Shown: positions 8,347 through 17,974, numbered from the stretch's first letter. The stretch is DNA of 63,897 nt from Actinomycetes bacterium (GCA_021803345.1 JAJZLS010000067.1:1-63897); one strand, 5' to 3'. The notes: generated by a model not told the origin, from the sequence alone. Made by a program: numbers and translations.

Positions 8347-8403
8347 GAGGTGGTTGGCGGCTGATTGCTGTCGGCCACCTCGATGACTGACTAGTCATCG
8401 AGG
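8347..8403 (+). promoter_or_regulatory. Two overlapping hairpins sharing one arm
   Basis: GAGGTGG (8347-8353) can pair with CCACCTC (8375-8381). CCTCGATGACT (8378-8388) pairs perfectly with AGTCATCGAGG (8393-8403) over a 4-base loop. The two share CCTC at 8378-8381, so the full stems exclude one another. There is no U-run after the second hairpin. The element lies between the transporter operon and the glutamate dehydrogenase gene. It could be a terminator for the former or a control element for the latter. Confidence 0.5.
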
Positions 8404-8582
8404 CACGTATCTGAGACAGCTATCCTGAAATCAGCAACCGGTTTGGAGACTTCCTGTCGCAGGCGTTATTGCATTTGACAGCGCTTGAAAATTTCTTAGA
8501 AATCCCGTGATTTTGGGAAACGAGCACAACTGGATTTACTAGGTTGGGGTTAGACAACGGTACGTGAAATAGGCAGGAACAC

Positions 8583-11500
8583 ATGGGAGAAGTTTTCGAT
8601 CTGAGTAGATGGGAATCGCAAGTTGCTGGTGAGTTGGGCGTTTGTATTGACTCCAAATACTTTTGCGAATTCCTGGATCAAATTCCGCCAGGTTATCGGG
8701 AAGCGACTGATCCAATATATGCAGCTATAGATGCACAATTTCTGGCTCAGATAGAAAATGTTACTCCGGGAGATTCTGAGGAGCGGTTTATTGGATCTGA
8801 AAAACTTGGAATCTTCTCCGCCATTAGATCTGATGATGTTAACGATCCCCACTATCTAGTCCTTGATTTAAATCCCGGGATTAAGAGGGGGGTCATGAGG
8901 CTAAGGAGATATGGTGGCAGTCTGGCTGAGCTCAGCAGTCTGGTCCATATATTTGACAGTTTTGGACTCTCAGTAGTTGAAGATCTCCAGTGGTCATTTG
9001 GCTCAAAAGCAGAGAAATCTATCCCTTTCCATATCGATGACATCGAATTAAGGTGGGAGCATCAAGAGCGATTCCCACTCGGTCTTGATGGTGGCCGGGA
9101 CGGCACCCGGGTACTTGAGGCGATTGAATCGGTTATTGCTGGCAGCAGTGAGAGGGACCTTCTGAATCGGTTGGTCCTTTCGGCTGAACTGGGTTATCAC
9201 CAGGTGAATCTTCTCAGGGCTTATCGCGACTATAGGTTGCAAATAAGTTCTATTTACAGCCAGTCTCAACTTGATCAGACATTATTTGAATACCCTTTGC
9301 TGGCTCAGTCGCTTGTAGGTTATTTCGAAAGTCGATTTGATCCTGATCACAAGCTTGATTTGAACCAGGCACTCAGCCTCGTTGTAAACAACTTGGAGGG
9401 GGTCTCAAGTTTTGATTCAGACCAAATCCTGCGCGGGTATCTTGAGTTGATCGATTCTACTGTACGGACTAATTACTTTGTTGAAGCTCCGCGTGGTGGG
9501 AAGTCGGCATTGGCACTGAAGTTCGCACCGTCTGCATCTCGGTTGAATATCCTCAAGCATTCTATGCTTGAAACCTTCGTTTATGGGGCAACTGTGCTTG
9601 GAATACATCTTCGGGCTGGTCTGATAGCTAGAGGTGGAATCCGGTGGAGCGAGAGAGTTGAGGATTTTAGGACCGAAATTTATGATCTGGCTCAGGCACA
9701 GGTCAAAAAGAATTCGATAATTATTCCCACTGGGGCCAAGGGCGGGTTCGTGGTGCGAAACAGCGAGCAACCAACAATGACTGAGATCGAGGATGCTTAC
9801 AAGATTTATATAGCAGCGCTGCTGTCAGTGACTGACAACTATCTGGGTGGCGAAGTTATAACACCTCCCAGAGTGGTGGCTTACGATGGCGACGATCACT
9901 ACCTGGTGGTTGCTGCTGATAAGGGAACCGCCACGTTCTCTGATTTGGCCAATGAAATAGCAGTACAAAGCGGTTACTGGCTGGGTGACGCCTTTGCATC
10001 AGGAGGATCCCATGGGTACGATCACAAATCTATGGCAATCACCGCCCGAGGCGCATGGCTGGCGGTAAGCCGGCATTTTGCCAAGCTGGATATGAATTCA
10101 CAGGGTGAGCCGTTCAAAGTGGTCGGAATAGGGGATATGTCGGGAGACATATTCGGTAACGGAATGCTTCAAAGCCGCTCGATAGCGTTAGTTGCCGCAT
10201 TCGATCATCGGCATATCTTTATTGATCCTGAACCAAATCCGGTAGGATCGTACAATGAACGGCTCAGACTGTTCAAATTGGAGAAGTCTTCCTGGGCCGA
10301 CTACAATCCTGAACTTATATCCCCGGGTGGTGGTATATGGTCCAGAAATGCCAAGGAGATTCCCCTTGGGTCCAAACCTCGGTCGATGTTCGGCTTGGCA
10401 GCTGAATCAGCCACTCCATTAGAGGTTATTTCTTCAATCTTGAAGTCCCAGGTAGACCTGATTTGGTTTGGGGGAATAGGTACTTTTATTAAGGCCAGGG
10501 ATGAAAGCAACTCTGAAGTCGGTGACAGCTCGAATGATCTAGTCAGAGTTGATGCGGAGCAGGTCAGGTCCAGGGTTATTGTCGAAGGGGCGAACCTTGG
10601 TATAACTCAGCGTGGTCGTATCAGATATTCCCGCCGAGGGGGAAGGGTCAATACTGATTTCATAGACAATGCCGGCGGCGTGGCAATGTCTGATTATGAA
10701 GTCAACTTGAAGATATTGCTCGGGTTGGCCATTAGTGAGTCACTCCTTGAAGAGTCGGAGAGGGACTGGCTGCTTCAGCAGCTGAGTGGTGAAGCAATGC
10801 TCAAGGTTCTCCGCCGGGTGAATGAAGGCATCGTGGCAATTGACAGATCCGCGTATGTCAACGTCTATGATCTCGACGCGTTTGAAGCATTGATTGAAGA
10901 CTGGGAAGACCAGAGAGGATTTGACCGACAGGCTGATTTTCTGCCAAGTGTTGAAGAGTTCCAGAAGAGGCGGTCGGCTGACGCAGGACTTACCCGGCCC
11001 GAAATAGCGGTACTCCAGGCTTATGCAAAGTCCGGTATTGCTGATTCGATAGTGGATTCTGCGTTCATATTGAACCCTTCTTTGACTGAGCTTGCTCTTG
11101 AATATTTTCCGGTCACTGTCTCCAGCAGATTTGGTCAGTTGATGTCCAGGCACCCGCTCTATCCGCAGCTGATCTCTACCGAATTGGCTGGACTGATTGT
11201 AAATCGGATGGGAATCGTCTGGGCTTACGAAAGATCGCAGGAACTCAACTGTTCCTTGAGCGATATAGCCGCTTCATTTTGGCTCAGTTGCAAAGTTACA
11301 GAAGCGCTTTCATTATGGGATGGAATTGATCAAATCGAGTCTCAGCTGGACCATCAGGCAGAGTCGACAATCTTTCGGTCTGTGGTTGGAATAATTGATT
11401 GTCTCGTAAGAGATTTATCTGGAAAAGACAGAGACGGTTCTTTTGAGCATCTGATCGAGACTCAGAAGTCGTATATAGAAAAGGTCATTGGCTGTCCGGA

Positions 11501-11993
11501 TTTTGTGGCGTCATTAGCGCTACCGAATTCTGACTTGTCCGAAGTACTGCAAGATCAGGCGGTGGGTCTGGCGCTTTCAAACAAATTGTCACTTCTGCAA
11601 TTGGCTCCAAGGGCTATCGAAGCTGGAGAAATTAGTGGCAAGAGCGGGATTGAAATTTCCGATGTGGTCAAATTGATAAGAGAGATTGAGCTGACGGTAG
11701 GCATTGATCAGGTTTTTGAGATCCTGTCAAGCGTAGAAGTTGAGCGCAGATGGATTTCCTGGCAAGTTCGTTCGACTGCTGACGAATTGCGGCAGTTGAG
11801 GCGAAAGCTATGTGAGAAAATTATTTCAACCTATCCAAATACCGACACAGATGAAGCGATTTCGAAGTGGAAATCCGACAACGAAGCAGGAATAGCAAAA
11901 GCGCGGAACTTCACTAAGGAAGCCAGGATCAATCCAGGTCAAGAATTGACCCTGGTCTACTTAATTCAGGCCGAGCTTCGGCGAATGCTTTAG
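8583..11993 (+). CDS. gdh: NAD-specific glutamate dehydrogenase, shortened large type
   Basis: A 1136-residue enzyme for oxidative deamination of L-glutamate to 2-oxoglutarate and ammonium with NAD. The catalytic core begins about residue 330 with ATVLGIHLRAGLIARGG and IRWSERVEDFRTEI. It continues with PTGAKGGFVV (substrate Lys region), the VVGIGDMSGDIFGNGM nucleotide-binding segment and ISPGGGIWSR. Mycobacterial and Streptomyces homologues have about 1600 residues. The shortfall is on the N-terminal side, so this is closer to the intermediate-length class. The frame is open throughout. The gene stands alone on the plus strand, and only a weak AGGAAC precedes the ATG. It would feed amino-acid nitrogen and carbon into the TCA cycle. 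Confidence 0.9.
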   Translation: MGEVFDLSRWESQVAGELGVCIDSKYFCEFLDQIPPGYREATDPIYAAIDAQFLAQIENVTPGDSEERFIGSEKLGIFSAIRSDDVNDPHYLVLDLNPGIKRGVMRLRRYGGSLAELSSLVHIFDSFGLSVVEDLQWSFGSKAEKSIPFHIDDIELRWEHQERFPLGLDGGRDGTRVLEAIESVIAGSSERDLLNRLVLSAELGYHQVNLLRAYRDYRLQISSIYSQSQLDQTLFEYPLLAQSLVGYFESRFDPDHKLDLNQALSLVVNNLEGVSSFDSDQILRGYLELIDSTVRTNYFVEAPRGGKSALALKFAPSASRLNILKHSMLETFVYGATVLGIHLRAGLIARGGIRWSERVEDFRTEIYDLAQAQVKKNSIIIPTGAKGGFVVRNSEQPTMTEIEDAYKIYIAALLSVTDNYLGGEVITPPRVVAYDGDDHYLVVAADKGTATFSDLANEIAVQSGYWLGDAFASGGSHGYDHKSMAITARGAWLAVSRHFAKLDMNSQGEPFKVVGIGDMSGDIFGNGMLQSRSIALVAAFDHRHIFIDPEPNPVGSYNERLRLFKLEKSSWADYNPELISPGGGIWSRNAKEIPLGSKPRSMFGLAAESATPLEVISSILKSQVDLIWFGGIGTFIKARDESNSEVGDSSNDLVRVDAEQVRSRVIVEGANLGITQRGRIRYSRRGGRVNTDFIDNAGGVAMSDYEVNLKILLGLAISESLLEESERDWLLQQLSGEAMLKVLRRVNEGIVAIDRSAYVNVYDLDAFEALIEDWEDQRGFDRQADFLPSVEEFQKRRSADAGLTRPEIAVLQAYAKSGIADSIVDSAFILNPSLTELALEYFPVTVSSRFGQLMSRHPLYPQLISTELAGLIVNRMGIVWAYERSQELNCSLSDIAASFWLSCKVTEALSLWDGIDQIESQLDHQAESTIFRSVVGIIDCLVRDLSGKDRDGSFEHLIETQKSYIEKVIGCPDFVASLALPNSDLSEVLQDQAVGLALSNKLSLLQLAPRAIEAGEISGKSGIEISDVVKLIREIELTVGIDQVFEILSSVEVERRWISWQVRSTADELRQLRRKLCEKIISTYPNTDTDEAISKWKSDNEAGIAKARNFTKEARINPGQELTLVYLIQAELRRML

Positions 11994-12103
11994 AACCACA
12001 CCGTAGGAAACCGGATGATAGTAAGTCCGTAATGCGTCTAGCTTCAGGGTGATTGAAGGATTAGCCGGAGTGAAATTGCAGCAAGTTGTATTTGATCTAA
12101 AAA

Positions 12104-12118
12104 TGGAATGTCTTTCCA
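12104..12118 (+). promoter_or_regulatory. Operator palindrome, regulon site 1
   Basis: TGGAATGTCTTTCCA, with arms TGGAA/TTCCA and a 5-base centre. It matches the recurrent 15-bp palindrome of this window. It lies 7 bp upstream of the -35 box of the deacetylase promoter, a position more typical of activation than repression. Confidence 0.6.
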
Positions 12119-12125
12119 CTTTCTA

Positions 12126-12155
12126 TTGACACGCTAAAGGTCATATAGCTAGAGT
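12126..12155 (+). promoter_or_regulatory. Promoter of the first deacetylase gene
   Basis: TTGACA (12126-12131), an 18-bp spacer and TAGAGT (12150-12155), the actinobacterial housekeeping type TAGRRT. Transcription would start near 12162, about 60 bases before the gene. Confidence 0.6.
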
Positions 12156-12222
12156 GTGCCCTCCAGCCTGGATTTTAATTGCTGGGTTTGTATGTAATTA
12201 AACCTATAGGAGGGTATGAGAA

Positions 12223-13113
12223 ATGGCTAAATGGCCTGATGGGAAGAGCATTGCATTTGGTTTGATGATTCCTTGGGAAGTGTGGCCGCCAGACTTGGGT
12301 ACCCCCAAGTCCAACCAGCGAAGCTCGCAGCATCCTGTTCCTACCGATGCCATCTATCCGAGGGACATGTGGGCAGTGTGGGATCATGAATACGCCGAGG
12401 CTCAGGGACTTAGACGTTTACTAACGATGTTTGATGATTACAATATTCGCGCTACTTTCGTAGCGAATGGTAAGCGGGTCGAAATGAGTCCGGAGCTTGC
12501 CAAATTGGCAAAAGCAGCCGGACACGATATGGGAAGTGAAAATTACGAACATGTCTATCCCATCATGATGACGCAAGAGGAAGAGCGCAAGTCGCTTGAG
12601 AACACAGTCTCGGCATTCAAATCGGTGCTTGGTGCAGCTCCTACTGGATATATTTCTCCGGGTCATCGACCCACGCCAAATACTTTCCCTCTGATATTTG
12701 AGTTGGGATATTCTTGGATGTCAGATTTCCAAGGGGATGACGTACCTTTCCGGGTGGAGGGTTCGGATCGCGATCTAGTTTGTATGCCTTATGCGCACGT
12801 TAGTGACTATCAGACCTATGCGACGGACGGTAGAACTCCCAGGGATATGCTCGAGATGGCCATCGATGAGTTTGACGTGCTAAGAAGGGAAGGATTGCGG
12901 GGAAGCCCCAAGATGATGGGGTTTGCAATTCATCCATTTTTATGCCATGGATTTCGGACAAGGGCAATAGAAAGATTGTTGGACCATGTTCTAGGGTGTC
13001 CCGATGTATGGTTCACTACCCGTACAGAAATTACCGACTGGGTTCGTAAAAACCCTCAGGAATTCGCGACCGTGTCGCTAGACAGCGTGACAAAGATGTT
13101 TCCTGTCACTTGA
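12223..13113 (+). CDS. Polysaccharide-deacetylase-family hydrolase, PuuE-like
   Basis: A 296-residue NodB-fold protein of the branch that includes PuuE allantoinase and related C-N hydrolases, rather than classical chitin deacetylases. It has FDDYNIRATFVANGKR, GHDMGSENYEH with a possible metal His, GYISPGHRPTPNT, and a late FAIHPFLCHGFRTR. There is no signal peptide, so it is cytoplasmic and its substrate is probably a small amide. A paralogue roughly 80 percent identical is encoded convergently at 14992-15882. A ribosome site (AGGAGGGTATGAGAA) precedes the ATG. Operator site 1 and a good promoter lie upstream. The exact substrate is unknown. Confidence 0.8.
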   Translation: MAKWPDGKSIAFGLMIPWEVWPPDLGTPKSNQRSSQHPVPTDAIYPRDMWAVWDHEYAEAQGLRRLLTMFDDYNIRATFVANGKRVEMSPELAKLAKAAGHDMGSENYEHVYPIMMTQEEERKSLENTVSAFKSVLGAAPTGYISPGHRPTPNTFPLIFELGYSWMSDFQGDDVPFRVEGSDRDLVCMPYAHVSDYQTYATDGRTPRDMLEMAIDEFDVLRREGLRGSPKMMGFAIHPFLCHGFRTRAIERLLDHVLGCPDVWFTTRTEITDWVRKNPQEFATVSLDSVTKMFPVT

Positions 13114-13241
13114 TCGGCGGCCAAAACAGTTTCTGAGCCGAGTTTACGACTCCAGGGTAATTGTGAACCTAGTTTATTGCACGCTTACCGGGTGATAACT
13201 CTGGTCGAGAATTGGGCCAATGTGCTTGGGCTTTCTCAATT

Positions 13242-14039
13242 TCAAGCCTCCCATGCAATTGGGCCACCTGAGCGTTGTGCCGCTTCTCCTGGTCCAATCG
13301 CGGGATCCCATTTGTTTGCGATAAATCGACGCGCAGTTATACCGTCGGACTGCCTTGAGGCGAGCCAGACAATTGGTGGACCCATCACCGCGGGAGGTGT
13401 CAACTGGTCGCGGGGGAGATCAGGTAGCTGTGGTATAAAACGGGTATCAGCTTGCCCACCAGGTATCAGAACGTTTACCGTGACTCCAGTACCTTCAAGA
13501 TCCCTTGCCATTACCGCAGCAAACGCTTCATTTCCGGCCTTGCTGGGTCCATAAGGTGCTTGACCGGACCGGGTCATGGTGTCAAGGCCGGTGGTGACGT
13601 TGACGATTCGTCCCCAACCCTGTTTCATCATATGGCCAACCGTAGCCCGTGAGAGAAGAAATGGTGCGATCATATGAAGGTCTACAAAGCGACGCACATC
13701 TGACCCATTCAACTCATAGAAGCGAATAGGGTTTTTGTAACGGTCTCCGGGGCGAATTGTGCTCAGACTTATCCCGGCATTATTTACAACCATATCTACA
13801 TGTCCGAATGAATTCAGGCACTTTTCCACTATTTGTGTGATTCCATTTTCATCGGTAACATCAGCGCAAATGCCTTCTATCAAGCCGTTTGCCTCATGAC
13901 AGATTTCCTGAATTTGATCACGGTCGATATCGACCACGAGAACGCCAGCGCCAGCTTCAACAAGAGCTAAAGCCATTGCGCGGCCGAGCCCGCGCGCACC
14001 TCCGGTAATAATTATTGCCGTACCATCTAAAATTCCCAA
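13242..14039 (-). CDS. Short-chain dehydrogenase/reductase
   Basis: A 265-residue Rossmann-fold oxidoreductase. The cofactor loop is TGGARGLG near the N-terminus; VVDID after beta 2 suggests NAD(H). Then come NNAGIS and the catalytic YGPSK (Tyr-x3-Lys). It should oxidise a hydroxyl or reduce a carbonyl of the imported compound. It is the last gene of the minus-strand operon that starts with the ABC transporter at 18838, separated from the next SDR by about 150 bp. It converges on the plus-strand deacetylase paralogue. Confidence 0.85.
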   Translation of the reverse strand: MGILDGTAIIITGGARGLGRAMALALVEAGAGVLVVDIDRDQIQEICHEANGLIEGICADVTDENGITQIVEKCLNSFGHVDMVVNNAGISLSTIRPGDRYKNPIRFYELNGSDVRRFVDLHMIAPFLLSRATVGHMMKQGWGRIVNVTTGLDTMTRSGQAPYGPSKAGNEAFAAVMARDLEGTGVTVNVLIPGGQADTRFIPQLPDLPRDQLTPPAVMGPPIVWLASRQSDGITARRFIANKWDPAIGPGEAAQRSGGPIAWEA

Positions 14040-14191
14040 GACCTACTCCTTTCTTGTGTTTGAAGTGGCAGGAGCTATGATTGATGTCCGAGGTTGACTA
14101 AGCAACACTTTTGCTGGTCATTAGTGGAAAACAACCCAAGAACAGCCAATCCTAAAATATTGCTATGCTGATTATCACCAAAATTCAGCTT

Positions 14192-14992
14192 TTAGTCGTG
14201 CGGCCCAATGAATGCAAGTTGGCCCCCGTCAACAACAAACGTTGCTCCAGTTACATAAGATGCAGCATTGGATGCTAAAAATACAATCACCCTGGCGATT
14301 TCAAGTGGACTCGCCATTCGGCCGAGAAGCGTCCGCTGCTCGGCTTCTGCTCGGTTGCTTCTTCCTGAGTCGAATGAACTTTGCCTTCTGGGGGTCAAGG
14401 TCGGACCAGGGCAAACACTGTTAGCACGGACTCCAGCAGATCCAACCTCCGTGGCTATTTGACGGGTCAAATTTATTATTCCAGCTTTGGATGAGCAGTA
14501 GCTGGTGTTGTTTTTGACTCCAACCAATCCGTAGGTGGATGCGATGTTTACAAAGCTGCCACGACCGCGTTCAACCAGAGGAAGAAATTCTCGGGTCATT
14601 AGGAATACGCTTGTAAGGTTTGTTGCCATAATGCGATTCCACTGTTCAAGACTGAGTTTCCTTACAGAAGTATTATCGTTGGTTCCTGCAACATTTATTA
14701 CAGCTGTTATCGAATCGTAGCTCCGCTCGATTTCTGCTTTCAGATTTGCGACGTCAGCTTCTGACGATACATCAGCAACGAAAGCTTTGGCATTTTCTCC
14801 GTAGATTGCACTGTTGCTTATATTGGCGAGAATTTCCTCATTAAAATCAACGGCGATGACCGTAGCTCCGAGATCGGTGAGTACTTCGCAGCACGCCTGA
14901 CCTATACCTGCGCCTGCACCGGTCACAATGACCGGTGCTCCATCAAATCGTAGCGCAGCTAAAGTTTCATTGTCTTCTTGTCGAGCGGTCAT
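14192..14992 (-). CDS. Short-chain dehydrogenase/reductase
   Basis: A 266-residue SDR with the TGAGAGIG cofactor loop, VDFN after beta 2 (NAD preference likely), NVAGTN in place of NNAG, and catalytic YCSSK. The C-terminus TFVVDGGQL is typical of classical SDRs. Its ATG overlaps the stop of the deacetylase gene upstream (TGATG), so the pair is coupled and probably acts on consecutive intermediates. It differs clearly from the next SDR downstream, so the two are not a recent duplication. Confidence 0.87.
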   Translation of the reverse strand: MTARQEDNETLAALRFDGAPVIVTGAGAGIGQACCEVLTDLGATVIAVDFNEEILANISNSAIYGENAKAFVADVSSEADVANLKAEIERSYDSITAVINVAGTNDNTSVRKLSLEQWNRIMATNLTSVFLMTREFLPLVERGRGSFVNIASTYGLVGVKNNTSYCSSKAGIINLTRQIATEVGSAGVRANSVCPGPTLTPRRQSSFDSGRSNRAEAEQRTLLGRMASPLEIARVIVFLASNAASYVTGATFVVDGGQLAFIGPHD

Positions 14993-15882
14993 CAGGTTGC
15001 CGGAAACATCTTGGCAACCTGCTCTTTCGAGACCGTTGCGAAGTCATTGGGATTTTCTCTAACCCACTGCGCGATTTCGCTTCGGGTTGCAACCCAGACA
15101 TCTGGACAAGCCGTAATATGGTCAAGCATAAGTTCCAGTACACGAGTCCGAAATCCGTGACAGATGAACGGGTGAATGGCAAACCCCATCATCTTTGGGC
15201 TTCCTCGCAGACCTTCTTTTCGAAGTACATCGAATTCGTCGATGGCCATCTGCAACAGCTCGCGTGGGGTCCTGCCATTCCCTGAGTAAGACTGGTAATC
15301 ACTTACGTGTGCATAAGGCATACAAATGAGATCTCGATCTCCGTCCTGCATTTTGAACGGCACGTCGTCTCCCTGAAAGTCGGCGTGCCAGGAATAACCG
15401 AGGTCAAATACCAAAGGTACGGTATTTGGTGTCGGCCGGTGACCCGGAGAAATATATCCAGTAGGAGCTGCCCCAAGCACCGATTTGAATGCCGAGACTG
15501 TGTTTTCAAGCGACTTGCGCTCTTCCTCCAGCGTCATCATGATCGGATAAGCGTGCTCATAATTTTCGCTACCCATATCATGTCCGGCAGACTGTGCTTC
15601 TTTTGCCAGTTCGGGACTTACCTCCACCCGCTTGCCGTTTGCCACGAAAGTAGTACGCACGTTGTAGTCATCGAACATCGTTAGTAAACGTTTTAGACCC
15701 TGAGCCTCAGCGTATTCATGGTCCCATACTGCCCACATGTCTCGAGCATAGAGAGCGTCTGACGGTACGGGACGCTGTGAACTCCGCTGATGAGATTTAG
15801 GCGTACCAATATCGGCGGGCCAGATCTCCCAGGGGATGATAAGTCCAAATGCTATGCTTTTCCCATCAGGCCATTTAGCCAT
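14992..15882 (-). CDS. Polysaccharide-deacetylase-family hydrolase, PuuE-like (paralogue 2)
   Basis: A 296-residue paralogue of the 12223-13113 product, with the same length, start MAKWPDGKS and landmarks (SENYEH, GYISPGHRPTPNT, FAIHPFICHGFRTR). An in-frame ATG at 15942 would add 20 residues. The shorter start is chosen because it matches the paralogue and has GGTGAAAG just upstream. The gene lies between the receptor lipoprotein gene and the coupled SDR in the ABC operon, so it probably hydrolyses the imported compound. The two copies form an imperfect inverted duplication around the SDR genes. Confidence 0.8.
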   Translation of the reverse strand: MAKWPDGKSIAFGLIIPWEIWPADIGTPKSHQRSSQRPVPSDALYARDMWAVWDHEYAEAQGLKRLLTMFDDYNVRTTFVANGKRVEVSPELAKEAQSAGHDMGSENYEHAYPIMMTLEEERKSLENTVSAFKSVLGAAPTGYISPGHRPTPNTVPLVFDLGYSWHADFQGDDVPFKMQDGDRDLICMPYAHVSDYQSYSGNGRTPRELLQMAIDEFDVLRKEGLRGSPKMMGFAIHPFICHGFRTRVLELMLDHITACPDVWVATRSEIAQWVRENPNDFATVSKEQVAKMFPAT

Positions 15883-15967
15883 TCTTTCACCACTCTTTCT
15901 GTTGATATATGTATGTTTATATTTGCCATCAAATGTTGGCATTGGTACTGCAGGAGATTTGAAGAAC

Positions 15968-17077
15968 CTAACCTAGAGCAGCGGTATTTATATATTGATT
16001 TGTCCAAACAACGCCTTGTTTTGCAGTGCTGCCACTTGGAATTGCACCTGTTTCGACGTTCCACTTAATTGCGTCGTTCCAGTCACTTTGGGTCGCAAGT
16101 CCATTTTTTGGAAACTGAGTTTCTTTTAGACTCGTCGTAAGTTCTGAAGCGGTAAATCCTGGAAATAAAGAGACAAGTACAGGGACGGCCTTGTTGGGAT
16201 GATCCCGCAGAAAGTTGTCAGCCATTGCTACTGCTGTGGCCACCCCCTTTACCACCGATGGATGGGATTTCGCATACGCTCGTGAGGCCAAGACGATGTC
16301 ATACACTTGTGATGCGCCAAGCGGCAGGTTACTAACTCCAACTAGAACTGAGCCCAAACCTTCGGCAGTTAGTTGAGCGGTTGAAGGAGGTGATGCAGCA
16401 AAGGCATCGATCAGCCCTTGTTTTATGGCCGCAGCCTCTGCAGATATACTGGTGAAAGAGATTTTGTGGAAGTTGGAGTAACTAAAGCCGCCATATTTGG
16501 CTGCCAATTTCCATACTGCTTTATCAGATGAGGAAAGTTCTCCAATGGTTGCACCCTTTAGACTGGCAAGCTTGGTGTCTGCACTTGCTGAACTTGGAAC
16601 AGGGTGGCTGGATAACCACTTAGAACTGACAAACATTTGAATAGTGTTACCAATATTGGTAGTGACAACTGATTCCAGAGGAAGACCCTTCGCATTCGCC
16701 AGAACTGCTGCAGTTGATGAGACTCCACTAAATTGGACAGTTCCTGCCGCCAATGCCGAGTCTGCGACACTGCTTCCTTGGACCACCTCGACTTTGGCGT
16801 TTATGCCTTCTTTTTTAAAGAACCCCTCTTTTTGAGCCACACCGACCGGGGCAAGGTCTAAAACATTTACTGCCAATGCGATGGTAGCAGGTGTAAGTGT
16901 TTTGGCACTTGAGCTCGAACTTGCTGAAGTGGTCTTGCTGGTAGATGATGCTGACGAGCTGCTGCTTCCACATGCGCTTAGCGTTAACACCGATAGAGCC
17001 ATGACTAGACTCGCCGCTCGAAAATGGCGTACGGATCTTTTGCGATCCGAAGATAACGAACTGAAATACAATGACAT
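15968..17077 (-). CDS. ABC substrate-binding lipoprotein, SsuA/NMT1 type
   Basis: A 369-residue receptor. A 20-residue charged N-terminus is followed by a hydrophobic core, lipobox LSAC (Cys36) and a long Ser-rich linker. The mature part shows AVNVLDLAPVGVAQKEGFF, KKEGINAKVEVVQG and ALAAGTVQFSGV, all typical of aliphatic sulfonate/NMT1 receptors. It would deliver its ligand to the permease encoded 50 bp upstream. It belongs to the operon 18838 to 13242. Confidence 0.88.
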   Translation of the reverse strand: MSLYFSSLSSDRKRSVRHFRAASLVMALSVLTLSACGSSSSSASSTSKTTSASSSSSAKTLTPATIALAVNVLDLAPVGVAQKEGFFKKEGINAKVEVVQGSSVADSALAAGTVQFSGVSSTAAVLANAKGLPLESVVTTNIGNTIQMFVSSKWLSSHPVPSSASADTKLASLKGATIGELSSSDKAVWKLAAKYGGFSYSNFHKISFTSISAEAAAIKQGLIDAFAASPPSTAQLTAEGLGSVLVGVSNLPLGASQVYDIVLASRAYAKSHPSVVKGVATAVAMADNFLRDHPNKAVPVLVSLFPGFTASELTTSLKETQFPKNGLATQSDWNDAIKWNVETGAIPSGSTAKQGVVWTNQYINTAALG

Positions 17078-17127
17078 TTATATCCCCCTTGGTTGTTTTA
17101 TTTATTGTTTTATTAATCTGCTGGCAC

Positions 17128-17970
17128 TCACTCGTCCTGATAGGTTCTCCATGGCATTACCCATCGCTCAAATAAACTGATGATCCCTGTGCCAACGATG
17201 ATCATCAGAACTAAAATTACAATTCCTGCGAATACACTTGCTGAATCGAAATTTTCGGATGAATTTCGAATGAAATAACCAACGCCTTTGTCTGCAGCTA
17301 TAAATTCTCCGACAATTACGCCAATCATTGCGAATGGAACTGCGGATCTAAGTCCTGTAATCAGAGGCGTGCTAATTTGCGGTAACACAACTTTTCTAAG
17401 TACCACCGACCTTCCTCCACCCATGAGCTTTACCACTTCGACAAGATCATTCGGCATCGAGCGGACACCTAGGTACGAGTTGTAAAACATTACAAAGAAG
17501 ACGGTCATGGAAGCTATAGCCACCTTGGAAGCCAAACCCAGTCCGAACCAGATTAGAAGAAGTGGCGCTAATGCAATTTTAGGTATACCGTTAATTACTG
17601 TTATTAGAGGTTCAAAGGTAGCTCCAGCTACTCTCCAGTAAGCCAGACCGACTCCAAAAATAACTCCAGAAACCACACCTAGTAGGTATCCAAGCGCCAG
17701 TTCTTCGGCAGTAGCACCGATGTTACGCCACATTGTCGCGGTAGAAAGCAGGCTAATCAACTTTTGAACTACATTGGAAGGGCTGCTGATGAGGTAATTC
17801 GGAAATACTCTGTTGTCCGCCAATTGCCAAGCGCCCAATATGACTATTACAGAAACAATTTGTGCGGCGCGAATAGATCTTGATGTTTTAGGCCGCCTTG
17901 GGATTCCGGTTCCCCGGCTCGATGAGCCTCTTCCTATGAGAATGGTTTCGCCGTCAGTCGCAGCTGTCAA
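17128..17970 (-). CDS. ABC transporter permease, SsuC/TauC type
   Basis: A 280-residue membrane subunit with about six hydrophobic segments and the EAA-type loop PNDLVEVVKLMGGGRSVVLR followed by KVVLPQ. The open frame runs up to 18177, deep in the ATPase gene. The start is taken as TTG 17970 because AGGAGG (17978-17983) stands 7 bases before it. That Shine-Dalgarno sequence encodes the last two Arg of the ATPase, whose TGA ends 4 bases before the start. The two genes should therefore be tightly coupled. Confidence 0.85.
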   Translation of the reverse strand: MTAATDGETILIGRGSSSRGTGIPRRPKTSRSIRAAQIVSVIVILGAWQLADNRVFPNYLISSPSNVVQKLISLLSTATMWRNIGATAEELALGYLLGVVSGVIFGVGLAYWRVAGATFEPLITVINGIPKIALAPLLLIWFGLGLASKVAIASMTVFFVMFYNSYLGVRSMPNDLVEVVKLMGGGRSVVLRKVVLPQISTPLITGLRSAVPFAMIGVIVGEFIAADKGVGYFIRNSSENFDSASVFAGIVILVLMIIVGTGIISLFERWVMPWRTYQDE

Positions 17971-17974
17971 GTTG

